In this document: positions 1 through 9,263 of the stretch, in pieces
How positions within the stretch are numbered: position 1 is the stretch's first letter
Layout: every line of letters begins with the position of its first letter
NCBI RefSeq assembly: GCF_002741035.1
Contig: NZ_CP016808.1
Span: 4,140,501 to 4,204,500, forward strand
Source of the DNA: Paenibacillus sp. BIHB 4019
Lineage (GTDB): Bacteria > Bacillota > Bacilli > Paenibacillales > Paenibacillaceae
Length of the DNA stretch: 64,000 bases
Direction of reading: 5' to 3'
Program-made: the position numbers and the translations under genes
Notes under the pieces: generated by a model
What the model saw: only the letters and a program-made list of their open reading frames with translations
Databases searched by the model: none
Told to the model about the DNA's origin: nothing

Positions 1-1889
1 TTCCGCGGCATGAAAAGTATACCGAATTAGCAAAGTCTTATGAGAAGAACTGGATTACGATTGTCTATTCCCAATTCGCCCGCAATTCCATTATTGATGG
101 CGCGCTTGTCGTAAATTTGAATCAGCAGATGCTGCAGCAGCTGGCAACGAAGGGAAGCGGCAGCGGCAGCTCGATTCAGTCGGTCATTATTAATGATAAG
201 GGAACGGTCATATCCCACAGCAATCCAAGCATGGTGAATAAAAATTTAAATGAGGAGCCGTATATTCGTACCATATTGGATTCTACAGCGGAAAGCGGCC
301 AACTGAGCGATACGATTAATAATCAAAGCGTCTTCGTTTCTTATTTTAAATCGGATCGTCTAGGCTGGAGCTTTATTGGCATTGCAGAAAATGAAAGCCT
401 GCTGCTGAAGGTCAATCATTTAAAGCAGTTTATTATCTGGATGACCGCTATTTTTGTCCTAATCGCCGCGGCCACGGCACTTTTTTCGATTCGCATGATT
501 TATATGCCGCTCAATACGATTATGAAGCGGGCAGGCTCATCGCTGCAGGTTGGACTTAAAGATGGCTCCCAGCTTAATGAGTATGAGCTGCTGACGAAAT
601 CCTTTTCCTATTTGGAGGGGAAGGTAACCGATCTGCAGCTTGACGTATCGGGCTATTTACCCGCCAAACGCAAGGAGGTGCTGCGCTCCGTTATTCAAGG
701 CGGGTACACGGGAAACGCAGGCGATAGCAAACTGACCGAGCTTGGGCTGCCTTTGCATGCTGCGGATTGCTTTCAAGTATGCGTTATTCGCCTTGATGAA
801 TATGACAAGCGTCTGCAGCAATTTGATTTGGCGGATATTTCCTTGTTCAAATACGCGATCTCCAACATAGCGGAGGAAATTATAACGTCGCCGATGCAGC
901 GCGAGGCTATGGACGATAACGATGATACGATCATGCTGCTTCTGAGCTGGAAGGATGGCGAGCTAAGCGATACGGCCGAGGTTGAGCAGCGGATGGCGGA
1001 TATTCAGTCTAAGGTTGCGCAGTTTCTGAAGCTGTCGGTCACGATTGCGATTGGGCCAGTTGTGCAAACGCTTAAGGCGATTCCGCTTTCATGGAATCAG
1101 GCTTACCATTCGTCGCGCTATCGTTTGATTTGCGGCTATGGCACTATTATTGCCAAGCAAGGCGAGGCGTCCTCCATCCATGCCGCTGCGGAACATGATT
1201 ATCCATTAGCGCTGGAGAAGCATATTACCGATCAGATGAAGCTGGGGGATAAGGAGAAATTCCAGCAGGCGGTTGAGCAGTTTTTTGCGGAAATCCGCAC
1301 CTATCAATATGATGAAATTATGCTGTATGTGTATCAATTGACGGTTATGGCGGTGCGCGCCAGCAAAGGGATGGTTAGCGAGGCCGAGTTGCTGCAGAGC
1401 GGGATGCTGTCGCTTCCAGAAACGATTCAGAAGCAGGAGACGCTGGAGCATATGATAACGGAGTTTGCTGCCGCATGCAGGCAAGTGATGAGCCAGCGCG
1501 ACTACAGCTCGTCGCAGACGAATGTGAAGGCGGTATCGCTTATTGAGGAACAGGTGCGCTCAGGCTATGCCGACCCGAATTTGTCAGTAGAGGGCTTGGC
1601 GGAAGCCGTGGGATTTTCAACAAACTATGCGAGGAAAGTATTTAAAGATTTTACAGGCAAAACAATTTCGCAGTATATTGCCGATTTCCGCTTCGACAAG
1701 GCGAAGGAGCTGCTGCTGTCTACCGATTTATCTGCGGGGAAGGTCGGAGAGCTGGTCGGGATGACGAATACGAATTATTTTTACGCCTCATTCAAGAAGC
1801 ATACGGGCAAATCGCCCGTTCATTATCGCAAGGCTTACATGCTGGACGCGATGCTGAAGGATGTTAAGGAAGACGAAACAACACTATGA
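1..1889 (+). CDS. AraC-family sensor-regulator, membrane-anchored (5' end outside window)
   Basis: The reading frame is open from base 3, so the start lies upstream of the window; 628 residues are visible. The first ~140 residues look like the end of an extracellular Cache-type sensor (FVSYFKSDRLGWSFIGIA). A membrane segment follows (~141-163, FIIWMTAIFVLIAAATALF), then a cytoplasmic linker, and the last ~110 residues form an AraC DNA-binding domain with two helix-turn-helix units (LSVEGLAEAVGFSTNYARKVF and VGELVGMTNTNYFYASFKKH). Such proteins in Paenibacillus-like bacteria usually sit beside LplABC-type sugar transporters and activate them in response to an external glycan. Here the transporter operon starts about 210 bp downstream, behind a terminator. 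Ligand unknown. Confidence 0.88.
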   Translation, partial: PRHEKYTELAKSYEKNWITIVYSQFARNSIIDGALVVNLNQQMLQQLATKGSGSGSSIQSVIINDKGTVISHSNPSMVNKNLNEEPYIRTILDSTAESGQLSDTINNQSVFVSYFKSDRLGWSFIGIAENESLLLKVNHLKQFIIWMTAIFVLIAAATALFSIRMIYMPLNTIMKRAGSSLQVGLKDGSQLNEYELLTKSFSYLEGKVTDLQLDVSGYLPAKRKEVLRSVIQGGYTGNAGDSKLTELGLPLHAADCFQVCVIRLDEYDKRLQQFDLADISLFKYAISNIAEEIITSPMQREAMDDNDDTIMLLLSWKDGELSDTAEVEQRMADIQSKVAQFLKLSVTIAIGPVVQTLKAIPLSWNQAYHSSRYRLICGYGTIIAKQGEASSIHAAAEHDYPLALEKHITDQMKLGDKEKFQQAVEQFFAEIRTYQYDEIMLYVYQLTVMAVRASKGMVSEAELLQSGMLSLPETIQKQETLEHMITEFAAACRQVMSQRDYSSSQTNVKAVSLIEEQVRSGYADPNLSVEGLAEAVGFSTNYARKVFKDFTGKTISQYIADFRFDKAKELLLSTDLSAGKVGELVGMTNTNYFYASFKKHTGKSPVHYRKAYMLDAMLKDVKEDETTL

Positions 1890-1909
1890 AAGGTCCAATC
1901 ATGCTGTGA

Positions 1910-1944
1910 AAAACGGCCGCTCCGCTTTAAGGGGCGGTTTTTTC
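1910..1944 (+). terminator. Intrinsic terminator after the AraC sensor gene
   Basis: A GC-rich stem (CCGCTCC paired with GGGGCGG, one G-U pair) is followed by TTTTTT. It separates the regulator from the transporter operon, which therefore needs its own promoter. Confidence 0.75.
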
Positions 1945-2102
1945 ATGCGAAAATTGCAGCTTTCAGTGAAAAAGTAACATTTTATAGCGTTAGCGAGCGA
2001 ACAATTTGCGGATATCGGAACATTTTATTCTAGCTGGACGCCTGCTGTTTCTGCCATGATGAGGGCACAAGAAAACGCAAGCAGCGTTAAGGAGGTCTAC
2101 AT

Positions 2103-3071
2103 GTGAGAGAAGCAGCATTACAAAAAACGGGCAGCAAAGCAGCCGGGCAGCAAAAGAAGGACTCCTTTTTTAGTGAACTTCATAAAAACGGCCTGCTCTA
2201 CTTGCTTACATTGCCGGGACTGTTAGTCGTATTTATCTTCTCGTATTTGCCCATAGGCGGCATCGTCATTGCCTTTCAGGATTTTAATCCAAGGCTGGGA
2301 CTGTTCAAAAGCGAATTTGTCGGCTTGAAAAATTTCAGCTTCTTCTTTGAATCCAGCGACACGATCAAGGTGATGGTGAACACGCTGTTTCTGAACACGC
2401 TGTTTATCGGAATCGGCACGCTCGCTTCCGTCGCTATCGCCATTATGCTCTCCGAGCTGGGCGGAAAATGGTTCAAGCGCATTACGCAAACGATTGTAAC
2501 GCTGCCTTATTTTTTATCCTGGACCGTTATTTCGATGTTTATCGTGGCGCTGCTGTCCAGTGAAAATGGCTTCATCAATAAAATATTAGGCGCATTCGGC
2601 ATCGCAGAAATTTCCTTCTTTAACGAAGCCGCCTATTGGCCAGCTATTCTTGTGCTGATCAAGCTTTGGCAGGGTGCAGGCTTTGGCTCAATCGTCTATA
2701 TGGCAACGATATCTGGCATTAATCCGGACATTTATGAATCCGCTTCAATTGACGGAGCAGGCCGGTGGAAAAAAATAAGATTTATTACGCTTCCCTTGCT
2801 CAAGCCAACGATCATATTAATGCTGCTGCTGGCTATGGGCGGAATTTTCTACGGCGACTTCGGCATGATCTTCGCGATTGTCGGACGCAATCCGATTCTT
2901 TACCCGACAACAGACGTCATTGATACGTACGTATACCGGGCGCTTATGGATTTGGGAGATATGAGCATGGCGGCTTCCGTAGGCGTTTTCCAATCGATGG
3001 TTGGTTTTATCCTTGTGCTGACCGCGAATCAAATGGCCAGAAAGTTCAGCCCGGATTCCGCTTTATTTTAA
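2103..3071 (+). CDS. Sugar ABC transporter permease, LplB type
   Basis: A 322-residue integral membrane protein with about six hydrophobic segments and the permease cytoplasmic-loop motif YESASIDGAGRWKKIRFITLP that contacts the ATPase. The start is a GTG at 2103, seven bases after a strong GGAGG. An ATG two bases earlier is followed at once by TGA and cannot be the start. It heads a three-gene operon with a second permease and a binding lipoprotein. No ATPase is encoded here; systems of this type usually share an MsmX-like ATPase encoded elsewhere. The imported sugar is not evident, but the nearby alpha-galactosidase makes a galactoside oligomer plausible (inference). Confidence 0.9.
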   Translation: MREAALQKTGSKAAGQQKKDSFFSELHKNGLLYLLTLPGLLVVFIFSYLPIGGIVIAFQDFNPRLGLFKSEFVGLKNFSFFFESSDTIKVMVNTLFLNTLFIGIGTLASVAIAIMLSELGGKWFKRITQTIVTLPYFLSWTVISMFIVALLSSENGFINKILGAFGIAEISFFNEAAYWPAILVLIKLWQGAGFGSIVYMATISGINPDIYESASIDGAGRWKKIRFITLPLLKPTIILMLLLAMGGIFYGDFGMIFAIVGRNPILYPTTDVIDTYVYRALMDLGDMSMAASVGVFQSMVGFILVLTANQMARKFSPDSALF

Positions 3072-3103
3072 AAATACTCGTTGCCGCACAGGAGGCGCCT
3101 CAC

Positions 3104-3985
3104 ATGATCAAAGAAAGCGCAGCGGACCGCATAGTGAAGCTGTCCATTTATGTACTGATAACCTTATTCGCCCTCTATTGCATTGTGCCGTTTCTCATGG
3201 TCATCAGCAGCTCGATGACGACGGAGACGTCCTTGCTCCGCGATGGCTACGGCCTGTGGCCGAAAGAGTTTTCGCTTAAGGCGTATGAGCTGATTTTTAA
3301 AGATGCAACGATCTATAAAGCATACGGAGTCACGCTGTTTGTAACGATTGTCGGTACAGCGCTTGCGATGCTCGTTACGTGTGCCCTTGCTTATCCGCTG
3401 TCCATTAAGACGCTCAAATACCGCAATGGCATTAACTTCTATGTCTACTTTACGATGCTGTTCCATGGCGGGCTTGTTGCCAACTATTTGCTTATTACTA
3501 AATATTTAGGCATGGCGAACTCCATATGGGTGCTCATTATTCCAGCGCTCGTAAGTCCCTGGAATATGTTCCTTATGCGCAACTTCTTCAAATCGATAGA
3601 CGAGTCGCTTGCTGAATCAGCAAAAATCGATGGCGCGAACGATCTATATATTTTATTCCGTATTATTTTGCCGATCTCGCTGCCTGCGATTGCCACGGTG
3701 GGCCTGTTCTATGCGCTCGCGTTCTGGAACAAATGGTTTGAGGCGATGCTCTATATTTCCAAGGAGGACTTGTTCCCGCTGCAATATTTAATTATGCGCA
3801 TTATGAGCAATGTGGAGTTTGCCAACACCATTTCGTCAAAGGTCAATATTCCCGGCTTTGCGACGCCGACTTATACGACGCGGCTTGCAACGACGGTCGT
3901 CACGATTGGCCCGATTATTTTCCTCTATCCCTTCCTGCAAAAATATTTTGTCAAAGGCTTGATGGTAGGCGCAGTCAAAGGCTAG
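3104..3985 (+). CDS. Sugar ABC transporter permease, LplC/YtcP type
   Basis: A 293-residue membrane protein with about six membrane segments, the EAA-type loop AESAKIDGANDLYILFRIILP, and the C-terminal VKGLMVGAVKG ending typical of LplC/YtcP-like permeases. It begins 32 bp after the first permease with GGAGGCGCCTCAC before the ATG, so the two are co-transcribed and should form the heterodimeric channel. Confidence 0.9.
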   Translation: MIKESAADRIVKLSIYVLITLFALYCIVPFLMVISSSMTTETSLLRDGYGLWPKEFSLKAYELIFKDATIYKAYGVTLFVTIVGTALAMLVTCALAYPLSIKTLKYRNGINFYVYFTMLFHGGLVANYLLITKYLGMANSIWVLIIPALVSPWNMFLMRNFFKSIDESLAESAKIDGANDLYILFRIILPISLPAIATVGLFYALAFWNKWFEAMLYISKEDLFPLQYLIMRIMSNVEFANTISSKVNIPGFATPTYTTRLATTVVTIGPIIFLYPFLQKYFVKGLMVGAVKG

Positions 3986-4059
3986 CTTATGCCCGGCTGA
4001 ATTCGCTTTCAAAAGGCGATTTAGTATATACTTTACACACATAAAAGGGAGGAAAAAAC

Positions 4060-5700
4060 ATGAAACAGGTGTTTAAATCATTTTTCCTGATGCTGGCCAT
4101 CGTCGCTTTGGTTGCAGCTTGCTCGAACAACAGCGGTGGCACAAACACACCGGCCGCTTCCAGCGCGACAGATGGCGGAGGAGCTTCGGCAAACACAGCT
4201 TTGAAACCGATTACTTTAAAGGTTATGCTGTTCGGTGACAAGCCGACGGATTTAGGCAGCGTGCTTGCAGAGTTCGAGAACCGAACGAAGGATACGCTGA
4301 ATACGAAGCTTGAGTTCGAATTTAATACAGGTGACGACCATAAGCAGAAGATGAAGCTGAAAATGTCTACTGGCGAGCAGGTCGATCTGGCCTTCGACGC
4401 GCCATGGCAGAACCTGAGCCAGCATGTCAGCCAAGGGCTGTATACGGAGCTGGATAAATATTTTAACAATGACGATTACCCTGGCCTGAAAGCCGCATTC
4501 TCGGAGGAGTTTCTCGCCAGCAATAAAATAGACGGCCATATTTATGCCATTCCGCTTACGCAATATTACACCGATATTGAAGCTGTTATGGTTCGTAAAG
4601 ACTTGCGTGAAAAATATGGCATGGACCCGATTGCAAGCTACGACGATTACAAGGTTTATTTGGACAATGTCAGAAAAAATGAAGGCAGCATGATCCCTCT
4701 GGCGCTTAAAGGAGCGCGCGGCTTCTTCAAAATGTTCGAGGTCGAAACGAATTCACAGACGTTCCGCGGAGCCAACTGGGCGGTCAACGGACTCGGCATT
4801 ACGGGAACAGGAGCCGACTTTAACGTCGCGTTGTCCGAGGATGGCAAAACCGTCGTTGGCGTAACGACAATCGGCGATCCTGTGTCCGAATATGCCAGCT
4901 TCCCGGAGCCGTTCAACAATCCAGATAATATTTATCAGGCTTACGACAAGTACGTGGCATTCAATTCCTATGTCCAGAAGGATTCACTTAGCGAGAAGGA
5001 TGCTATCGCGCTGTTCAAGGCGGGAAAAGCCGCTTCGTTTGAAGGCACGATTAACGATATTCCAAGTGTTAGACAAGAGCTGCAGAAGGCGGTTCCTGGC
5101 GCAGACGTCGAGCCGTTCGTCTACTTGTCCTGCGCAGCAGGCAAAAAAGCCGGCTGCATTCCTACCGATTACAAAGCATGGAACGATCTGGTCATTCCCA
5201 TTACGGCACAGGACCCAGACCGCACGATGAAGTTTATCGACTGGATTTTTGCCAGCCAGGAAAATCATGACCTGTTCGAGCTTGGCATCGAGGGAACCCA
5301 CTGGAAGGCGGAAGGCGAGAAGCAATACAGCCTGACAGAAGGCTCAACGAATTACATTTTCCCTAAATATGAATTGACTTGGAATCCGGTTTTGTCCCGC
5401 GTGGGCTCAGATAACGACCCGCTTACGCTCGACTACTTGAACTATCAAGGCAGCAATGACAGCTATTTCCGTATCCCGCTCTCGGGCTTTACCTTTAATT
5501 CCGATTCGGTCAAAACAGAAATTGCCAAGGTGCAGCCGAAGTTTGACCAAGCGGTGCAAATTTTCAGGCACGGGCTTGATCCGAACTGGAAGCAGTCCGC
5601 CGAGAAATTGAACAAGGAGCTTCGTGCGCTCGGACTGGATACCATCCGTGAAGAGCTCAAGAAGCAAATGCAGGCTTATCTGGACAATGGCGGTATCTAA
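4060..5700 (+). CDS. Extracellular sugar-binding lipoprotein, LplA type
   Basis: A 546-residue family 1-like solute-binding protein. The N-terminus is a lipoprotein signal peptide with lipobox LVAAC, Cys21 being the lipidation site, followed by a Ser/Thr/Ala/Gly linker. AGGGAGG lies nine bases before the ATG. The size (~540 aa) fits the large LplA-like binding proteins that take oligosaccharides. It is the third gene of the operon, 74 bp after the second permease. The ligand cannot be deduced. Confidence 0.9.
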   Translation: MKQVFKSFFLMLAIVALVAACSNNSGGTNTPAASSATDGGGASANTALKPITLKVMLFGDKPTDLGSVLAEFENRTKDTLNTKLEFEFNTGDDHKQKMKLKMSTGEQVDLAFDAPWQNLSQHVSQGLYTELDKYFNNDDYPGLKAAFSEEFLASNKIDGHIYAIPLTQYYTDIEAVMVRKDLREKYGMDPIASYDDYKVYLDNVRKNEGSMIPLALKGARGFFKMFEVETNSQTFRGANWAVNGLGITGTGADFNVALSEDGKTVVGVTTIGDPVSEYASFPEPFNNPDNIYQAYDKYVAFNSYVQKDSLSEKDAIALFKAGKAASFEGTINDIPSVRQELQKAVPGADVEPFVYLSCAAGKKAGCIPTDYKAWNDLVIPITAQDPDRTMKFIDWIFASQENHDLFELGIEGTHWKAEGEKQYSLTEGSTNYIFPKYELTWNPVLSRVGSDNDPLTLDYLNYQGSNDSYFRIPLSGFTFNSDSVKTEIAKVQPKFDQAVQIFRHGLDPNWKQSAEKLNKELRALGLDTIREELKKQMQAYLDNGGI

Positions 5701-5766
5701 TAGAAAGCAGAATTAGCATTCGTTGGCTGTATCATCAAGGCTAGCATGCCTGTCTATTCATAAACA

Positions 5767-5820
5767 AAGAAGTCCCCCCTCGTGTACGGCTGGGCAGCTG
5801 CCACAAGGGGGACTTCTTCT
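5767..5820. terminator. Bidirectional terminator between convergent genes
   Basis: A long inverted repeat (AAGAAGTCCCCC with GGGGGACTTCTT) lies between the convergent binding-protein and GH27 genes and can end transcripts from both sides. Confidence 0.75.
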
Positions 5821-5825
5821 TATTA

Positions 5826-7127
5826 TTAAATGGTGAGCTTCAGCAGAAGGGAGGCATGTGGAGCAAGCTGATAGGAAAGCGAGTCCTCGCATTGCCCTAG
5901 CTTCTCTTGCTGCCATACATCCCGCACGCTGCGCGTACCGTCAAGCCCAAGCTGGCTTAGCGATACCGATACGACAGCTGCTTCATCGCCCGCATTGAAC
6001 AGGGCGACATAGGCGGTGCCTTCGCCTTCAGCGGAGCCAGCCGTCCATACGATGCGGTCTGCGCTATCGCGGTAAACTTGGCGGGCATCGCGGCTGTTTT
6101 GATGCAGCGCAAGCACCTCCTTATTCGTGAGCAGCGACAGCGTCCATTCGTCATTATCGTTCAATTCCCCGCCGAACATGAGCGGTGAGCGGAAAATAGA
6201 CCATAGCGACATCATCGTTACCTGCTCGTCGCGGGTAAAGCGCGTCCAGCGGTCTGCGCCGCCGCCGTCTACGGAGCGAATGCCGAGATGGCCGAGCGGC
6301 AGCATGTCGCAATCCGGCCAGTGGCCGGGGCCGACATGGGGAGCCCATTTTTCACAGCGCTCGAACATTTCGTACAGCAGATGCCACAAATCCCAGTAGT
6401 CGTCCGTAATCCGCCACATGTTGGCGCCAGCAGTCAGCTCCTCGGCGTGCTCGACTGGAGCCGGGCCAGGGGAAAGACTGAGCACCATCGGCCGTCCGCA
6501 ACTATCAATCGCCTGGCGAATCATGCTGATTTCATCAGCCCGGATGCCATACAGCCTCGAAGCAGCGATATCATCGACTTTTACAAAGTCTACGCCCCAT
6601 GAAGCATACAGCTCAAACAGCGAGTTGTAATATTGCTGGGCGCCATCCTTGTTCGTATTGACGCCATACATGTCGGTATTCCACGGACAAATGCTGCCGT
6701 CACCGGCTTGTGCAATCGAGCGGGCAGTTGCGTCGGTGCCGAGAATTTTCGTATCGGCATGGGCGGCTTGGCGCGGAATGCCCCGCATAATATGAATGCC
6801 GAATTTAAGTCCAAGACTGTGTACATATTCGGAAAGCGGTTTAAAGCCTTGTCCATCCGCAGCGGATGGGAACCGGTTAACGGCGGGCAGCAAGCGGGAA
6901 TATTCGTCCATTTCCAGCGGCACGAAAGGGCGGTACGAGGAGGAATAGGCTCCTGGCTCATACCACTGAATATCCACCACGACATATTCCCAGCCAAAAG
7001 GCTTCAAATGCTCCGCCATATAACGAGCATTGGCACGTACTTCCTCTTCCTTCACACTTGCGCCATAACAATCCCAGCTATTCCAGCCCATCGGCGGCGT
7101 AACAGCCAGTTCGTGATGCTTCAACAT
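5826..7127 (-). CDS. Alpha-galactosidase, glycoside hydrolase family 27
   Basis: A 433-residue cytoplasmic enzyme (no signal peptide). The N-terminal GH27 signature TPPMGWNSWDCYG opens the TIM barrel. Asp185 in FVKVDD matches the catalytic nucleophile of the family's K-x-D strand, and Asp243 in the R-x3-D motif (WRITDDYWD) matches the acid/base. The C-terminal ~80 residues form the usual beta-sandwich. It would hydrolyse terminal alpha-galactosyl residues of imported oligosaccharides such as melibiose or galactomannan fragments. It is downstream of, and co-directional with, an AraC regulator. Some GH27 members act on beta-L-arabinopyranosides, so the exact sugar is open. Confidence 0.9.
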   Translation of the reverse strand: MLKHHELAVTPPMGWNSWDCYGASVKEEEVRANARYMAEHLKPFGWEYVVVDIQWYEPGAYSSSYRPFVPLEMDEYSRLLPAVNRFPSAADGQGFKPLSEYVHSLGLKFGIHIMRGIPRQAAHADTKILGTDATARSIAQAGDGSICPWNTDMYGVNTNKDGAQQYYNSLFELYASWGVDFVKVDDIAASRLYGIRADEISMIRQAIDSCGRPMVLSLSPGPAPVEHAEELTAGANMWRITDDYWDLWHLLYEMFERCEKWAPHVGPGHWPDCDMLPLGHLGIRSVDGGGADRWTRFTRDEQVTMMSLWSIFRSPLMFGGELNDNDEWTLSLLTNKEVLALHQNSRDARQVYRDSADRIVWTAGSAEGEGTAYVALFNAGDEAAVVSVSLSQLGLDGTRSVRDVWQQEKLGQCEDSLSYQLAPHASLLLKLTI

Positions 7128-7238
7128 CGATATCGTCCCCTTCGTCGCTTATATTGCGGTTCTATTCTTCCATGGTAAGCGAGAGGACGATAGGTTTCCA
7201 GCATAAAGTATTGCGTATACATGTAAAATATTGCGGTT

Positions 7239-8132
7239 TCAGTCAAACATAAACCGCCACGTGGCCGGCAGCTCCTGCGCCTCGCGAAACTCGCTGGGCG
7301 GAAAGCCCGTCCAGCTGCGGAACACCTTGCTGAAATAGCTGCCGCTCGTGTAGCCGACCGCAAGCGCAACCTCATGAACAGACAAGGGCGATTGCCGCAG
7401 CAGCTGGGTAGCCTTCTCCATGCGCAGCCGCGTCATATAGGCGAGCAGTGTCATGCCGGTCGCTTCGGCAAAGGTGCGTGTCAGATGGTATTTCGATGAT
7501 CCGGCGGCGGCCGCAATATCATCAAGGCTTTCCGGCCTGGTGTAATGCTGCTCCATATATGCAGCTGCACGCTGCACTTTATCAGGCCAGCTGCTGCGCT
7601 GTCTGCGCTCGGCAGAACGGCTGCGGCTCAGCTCCATCATAAACTGATACACTAGCGAGGAAGCTTGATGAACGTCTTCAATCCGGCCATGCCTGGCCTC
7701 GGCATAAATGAGCTGGAGCATGCGAATAACCGGAGAATCCATCGGAAAAGTCGGGAGCGGACCAAGCGAATCTAACATGGCTGACCATAGCTCCCCAAGA
7801 TGCTGCTGCCGGAACAGTACAAAATAAAACTCCCATGGGGTGCCGTTCTCGTCGTCATTTCCGTTGTCACCATTTCCATTATCCCGTGCAAAATAGCGAT
7901 GCTTCCCCGGTATTTCCACCATAAAGGCCGTTCCTGCCGGGACGGAGAAGCGCTGGTCACCCAGCTCCAGCTGGCCGCAGCCTGAAACGGTATATTGAAA
8001 TAAATAAAGCGGCCCGTCCGTTCGCTTCATGCCGTCCCATTCATACAGAAGGCTGTCCATTTTCTCATAGCCAGTCGCATAGAGCTGGTAGATAGGCTGT
8101 ACGGCGGGCTCCTGAAAGCGGTAGCCGAACAC
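7239..8132 (-). CDS. AraC-family regulator with N-terminal cupin
   Basis: 297 residues from a GTG start. The N-terminal half is a sugar-sensing cupin-like domain (LYLFQYTVSGCGQLELGDQRF); the C-terminal ~100 residues carry the two AraC helix-turn-helix units (LDDIAAAAGSSKYHLTRTFAE and VHEVALAVGYTSGSYFSKVF). A low-complexity Asp/Asn/Gly insert lies around residues 85-95. The GTG has no ribosome binding site. An upstream in-frame ATT (8159-8157) has AAGAAGG six bases before it and would add nine residues, so the true start may be non-canonical. It probably controls the GH27 gene 111 bp downstream. Confidence 0.88.
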   Translation of the reverse strand: MFGYRFQEPAVQPIYQLYATGYEKMDSLLYEWDGMKRTDGPLYLFQYTVSGCGQLELGDQRFSVPAGTAFMVEIPGKHRYFARDNGNGDNGNDDENGTPWEFYFVLFRQQHLGELWSAMLDSLGPLPTFPMDSPVIRMLQLIYAEARHGRIEDVHQASSLVYQFMMELSRSRSAERRQRSSWPDKVQRAAAYMEQHYTRPESLDDIAAAAGSSKYHLTRTFAEATGMTLLAYMTRLRMEKATQLLRQSPLSVHEVALAVGYTSGSYFSKVFRSWTGFPPSEFREAQELPATWRFMFD

Positions 8133-8182
8133 GCCATATTTTTCACTGGAGCTTATAATCGCGCACCTTCTTTTTTTAGTTT

Positions 8183-8212
8183 CATTATAAAGAAAGCAGC
8201 CAGTGGATGACA
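8183..8212 (-). promoter_or_regulatory. Likely promoter of the AraC gene
   Basis: On the minus strand a perfect TATAAT lies about 25 bp before the AAGAAGG ribosome binding site, with a weak -35 (TGTCAT) 17 bp upstream. Confidence 0.45.
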
Positions 8213-8227
8213 GCCCCGCATTAAAAA

Positions 8228-8277
8228 AATGAAATGGGCTGCATCGTTGCGCCTATGCGCAGATGCAGCCCATTTCA
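8228..8277 (-). terminator. Long perfect hairpin, terminator-like on the minus strand
   Basis: A 17-bp perfect inverted repeat (ATGAAATGGGCTGCATC and its complement) with an inner GCGC stem is followed on the minus strand by a T-run. It lies between two divergent genes, where no minus-strand transcript is expected, so it may insulate the AraC promoter from antisense transcription through the adjoining repeat. Confidence 0.6.
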
Positions 8278-8283
8278 TAAATT

Positions 8284-8292
8284 TGCTATAAT
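8284..8292 (+). promoter_or_regulatory. Extended -10 promoter for the GDPD gene
   Basis: TGCTATAAT is a consensus extended -10 element. Transcription from about 8299 would cross the dispersed repeat at 8296-8395 before reaching the gene at 8429. Confidence 0.5.
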
Positions 8293-8295
8293 AGC

Positions 8296-8395
8296 AAGCG
8301 TAAACGGCTGAAGCTGTCGACTGGCGGCAAAGCTTTCGTTTCGCGGGCGAAATATAAGCCCATTATAAGGGTAATGCTTATAAATGCTTATATTT
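8296..8395 (-). repeat. Dispersed two-part palindromic repeat, copy 1 (inverted orientation)
   Basis: Read on the minus strand it has an AT-rich half (AAATATAAGC ... GCTTATATTT) followed by a GC-rich half (CGCGAAACG ... GCCGCC ... GCCGTTTACGCTT). The same arrangement recurs at 13.56, 20.0, 24.9, 37.95, 43.26, 47.98 and 49.7 kb. It fills the leader of the downstream GDPD gene. Confidence 0.75.
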
Positions 8396-8428
8396 GCACT
8401 AATACGTAGTAGAGAGGATAGTGGAAGG

Positions 8429-9202
8429 ATGAATAAGCAGCAAGCAGGAGAAGCCGGAAACAACAAAGAAACAGCGAAGCGTCCGCTTATTATTGGGCAT
8501 CGGGGAGCCGCGGGCGAAGCCCCGGAAAATACGCTCGCATCCTTTCAATTAGCTGCCGAACAAGGCTGTGATATGGTCGAACTGGACATCCATCTTTCAG
8601 CTGATAATAAGCTGGTCGTCTGCCATGATGCGACGCTGGATCGGACGACGACGCAGACTGGCCTGATCCGCAGCATGAATTATGAGGCGATCAGCAAGGC
8701 GGATGCGGGCAGCAAATTTGCCGCAGCATTTAGCGGGGAACGGGCACCGCTGCTGGAGGAAGTCTATGCGCTGCTTCCGAAGCCTATTGAAATTAATGTA
8801 GAAGCGAAGGACTCCTATAACGGCGCGCTGGATGAAGCGCTGGACGCTTTTTTGCAGGAGCCTGGACGCATGGAGCGCACGATTGTGTCCTCCTTCGATC
8901 ATAAACTGCTGGCACGGCTGAAAGCACGGATGCCGGAGCTGCGGATCGGTCTGCTTTATGGGGCGGCATTAATTGCGCCAGCGGCGTATGCCGGGCTGAT
9001 GGGCTGCGAAGTATTTTCGCTGCATCCGCATTACAGCAGCATTGACGCCGAGGATACGGCGGAAGCCGCAAAGGCAAATATCGCTGTTTTTCCCTATACC
9101 GTGAATGAAGAGCAAGATTTTCTGGCTTTGCTAGACAAGCAGGTGGACGGCATTATTACGGATTTTCCCGGCCGCTTAAAGCAGCTGCTGGATAGGAGCT
9201 AG
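8429..9202 (+). CDS. Glycerophosphodiester phosphodiesterase
   Basis: 257 residues from the ATG at 8429 (GAGAGG 11 bases upstream); an earlier in-frame ATG at 8384 lies in the repeat and lacks a ribosome binding site. The GDPD motifs are clear: HRGAAGEAPENTLASF near the N-terminus, ELDIHLSADNKLVVCHD with the metal-binding Glu/Asp and catalytic His, then EINVEAKD and a C-terminal GIITDFPG. It hydrolyses glycerophosphodiesters to glycerol-3-phosphate and an alcohol. No signal peptide, so it acts in the cytoplasm. Confidence 0.9.
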   Translation: MNKQQAGEAGNNKETAKRPLIIGHRGAAGEAPENTLASFQLAAEQGCDMVELDIHLSADNKLVVCHDATLDRTTTQTGLIRSMNYEAISKADAGSKFAAAFSGERAPLLEEVYALLPKPIEINVEAKDSYNGALDEALDAFLQEPGRMERTIVSSFDHKLLARLKARMPELRIGLLYGAALIAPAAYAGLMGCEVFSLHPHYSSIDAEDTAEAAKANIAVFPYTVNEEQDFLALLDKQVDGIITDFPGRLKQLLDRS

Positions 9203-9263
9203 GGAAGAGGGCGATTCCTTTTGTGGTAGAATAAGGATATCTACTAGGAGGAAGAGGTGGCGC

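Noticed and set aside
2101..2106. ATG directly followed by TGA before the first permease gene
   Set aside because: Start-stop pair overlapping the real GTG start at 2103; likely coincidence rather than a regulatory minimal frame.
3987..4469. 160-codon open frame antisense to the sugar-binding lipoprotein gene
   Set aside because: The opposite strand encodes a clear lipoprotein with ribosome site and lipobox; the antisense frame shows no domain.
6633..7178. 181-codon open frame antisense to the GH27 gene
   Set aside because: Shadow of a well-supported GH27 coding sequence; no ribosome site and no recognisable domain.
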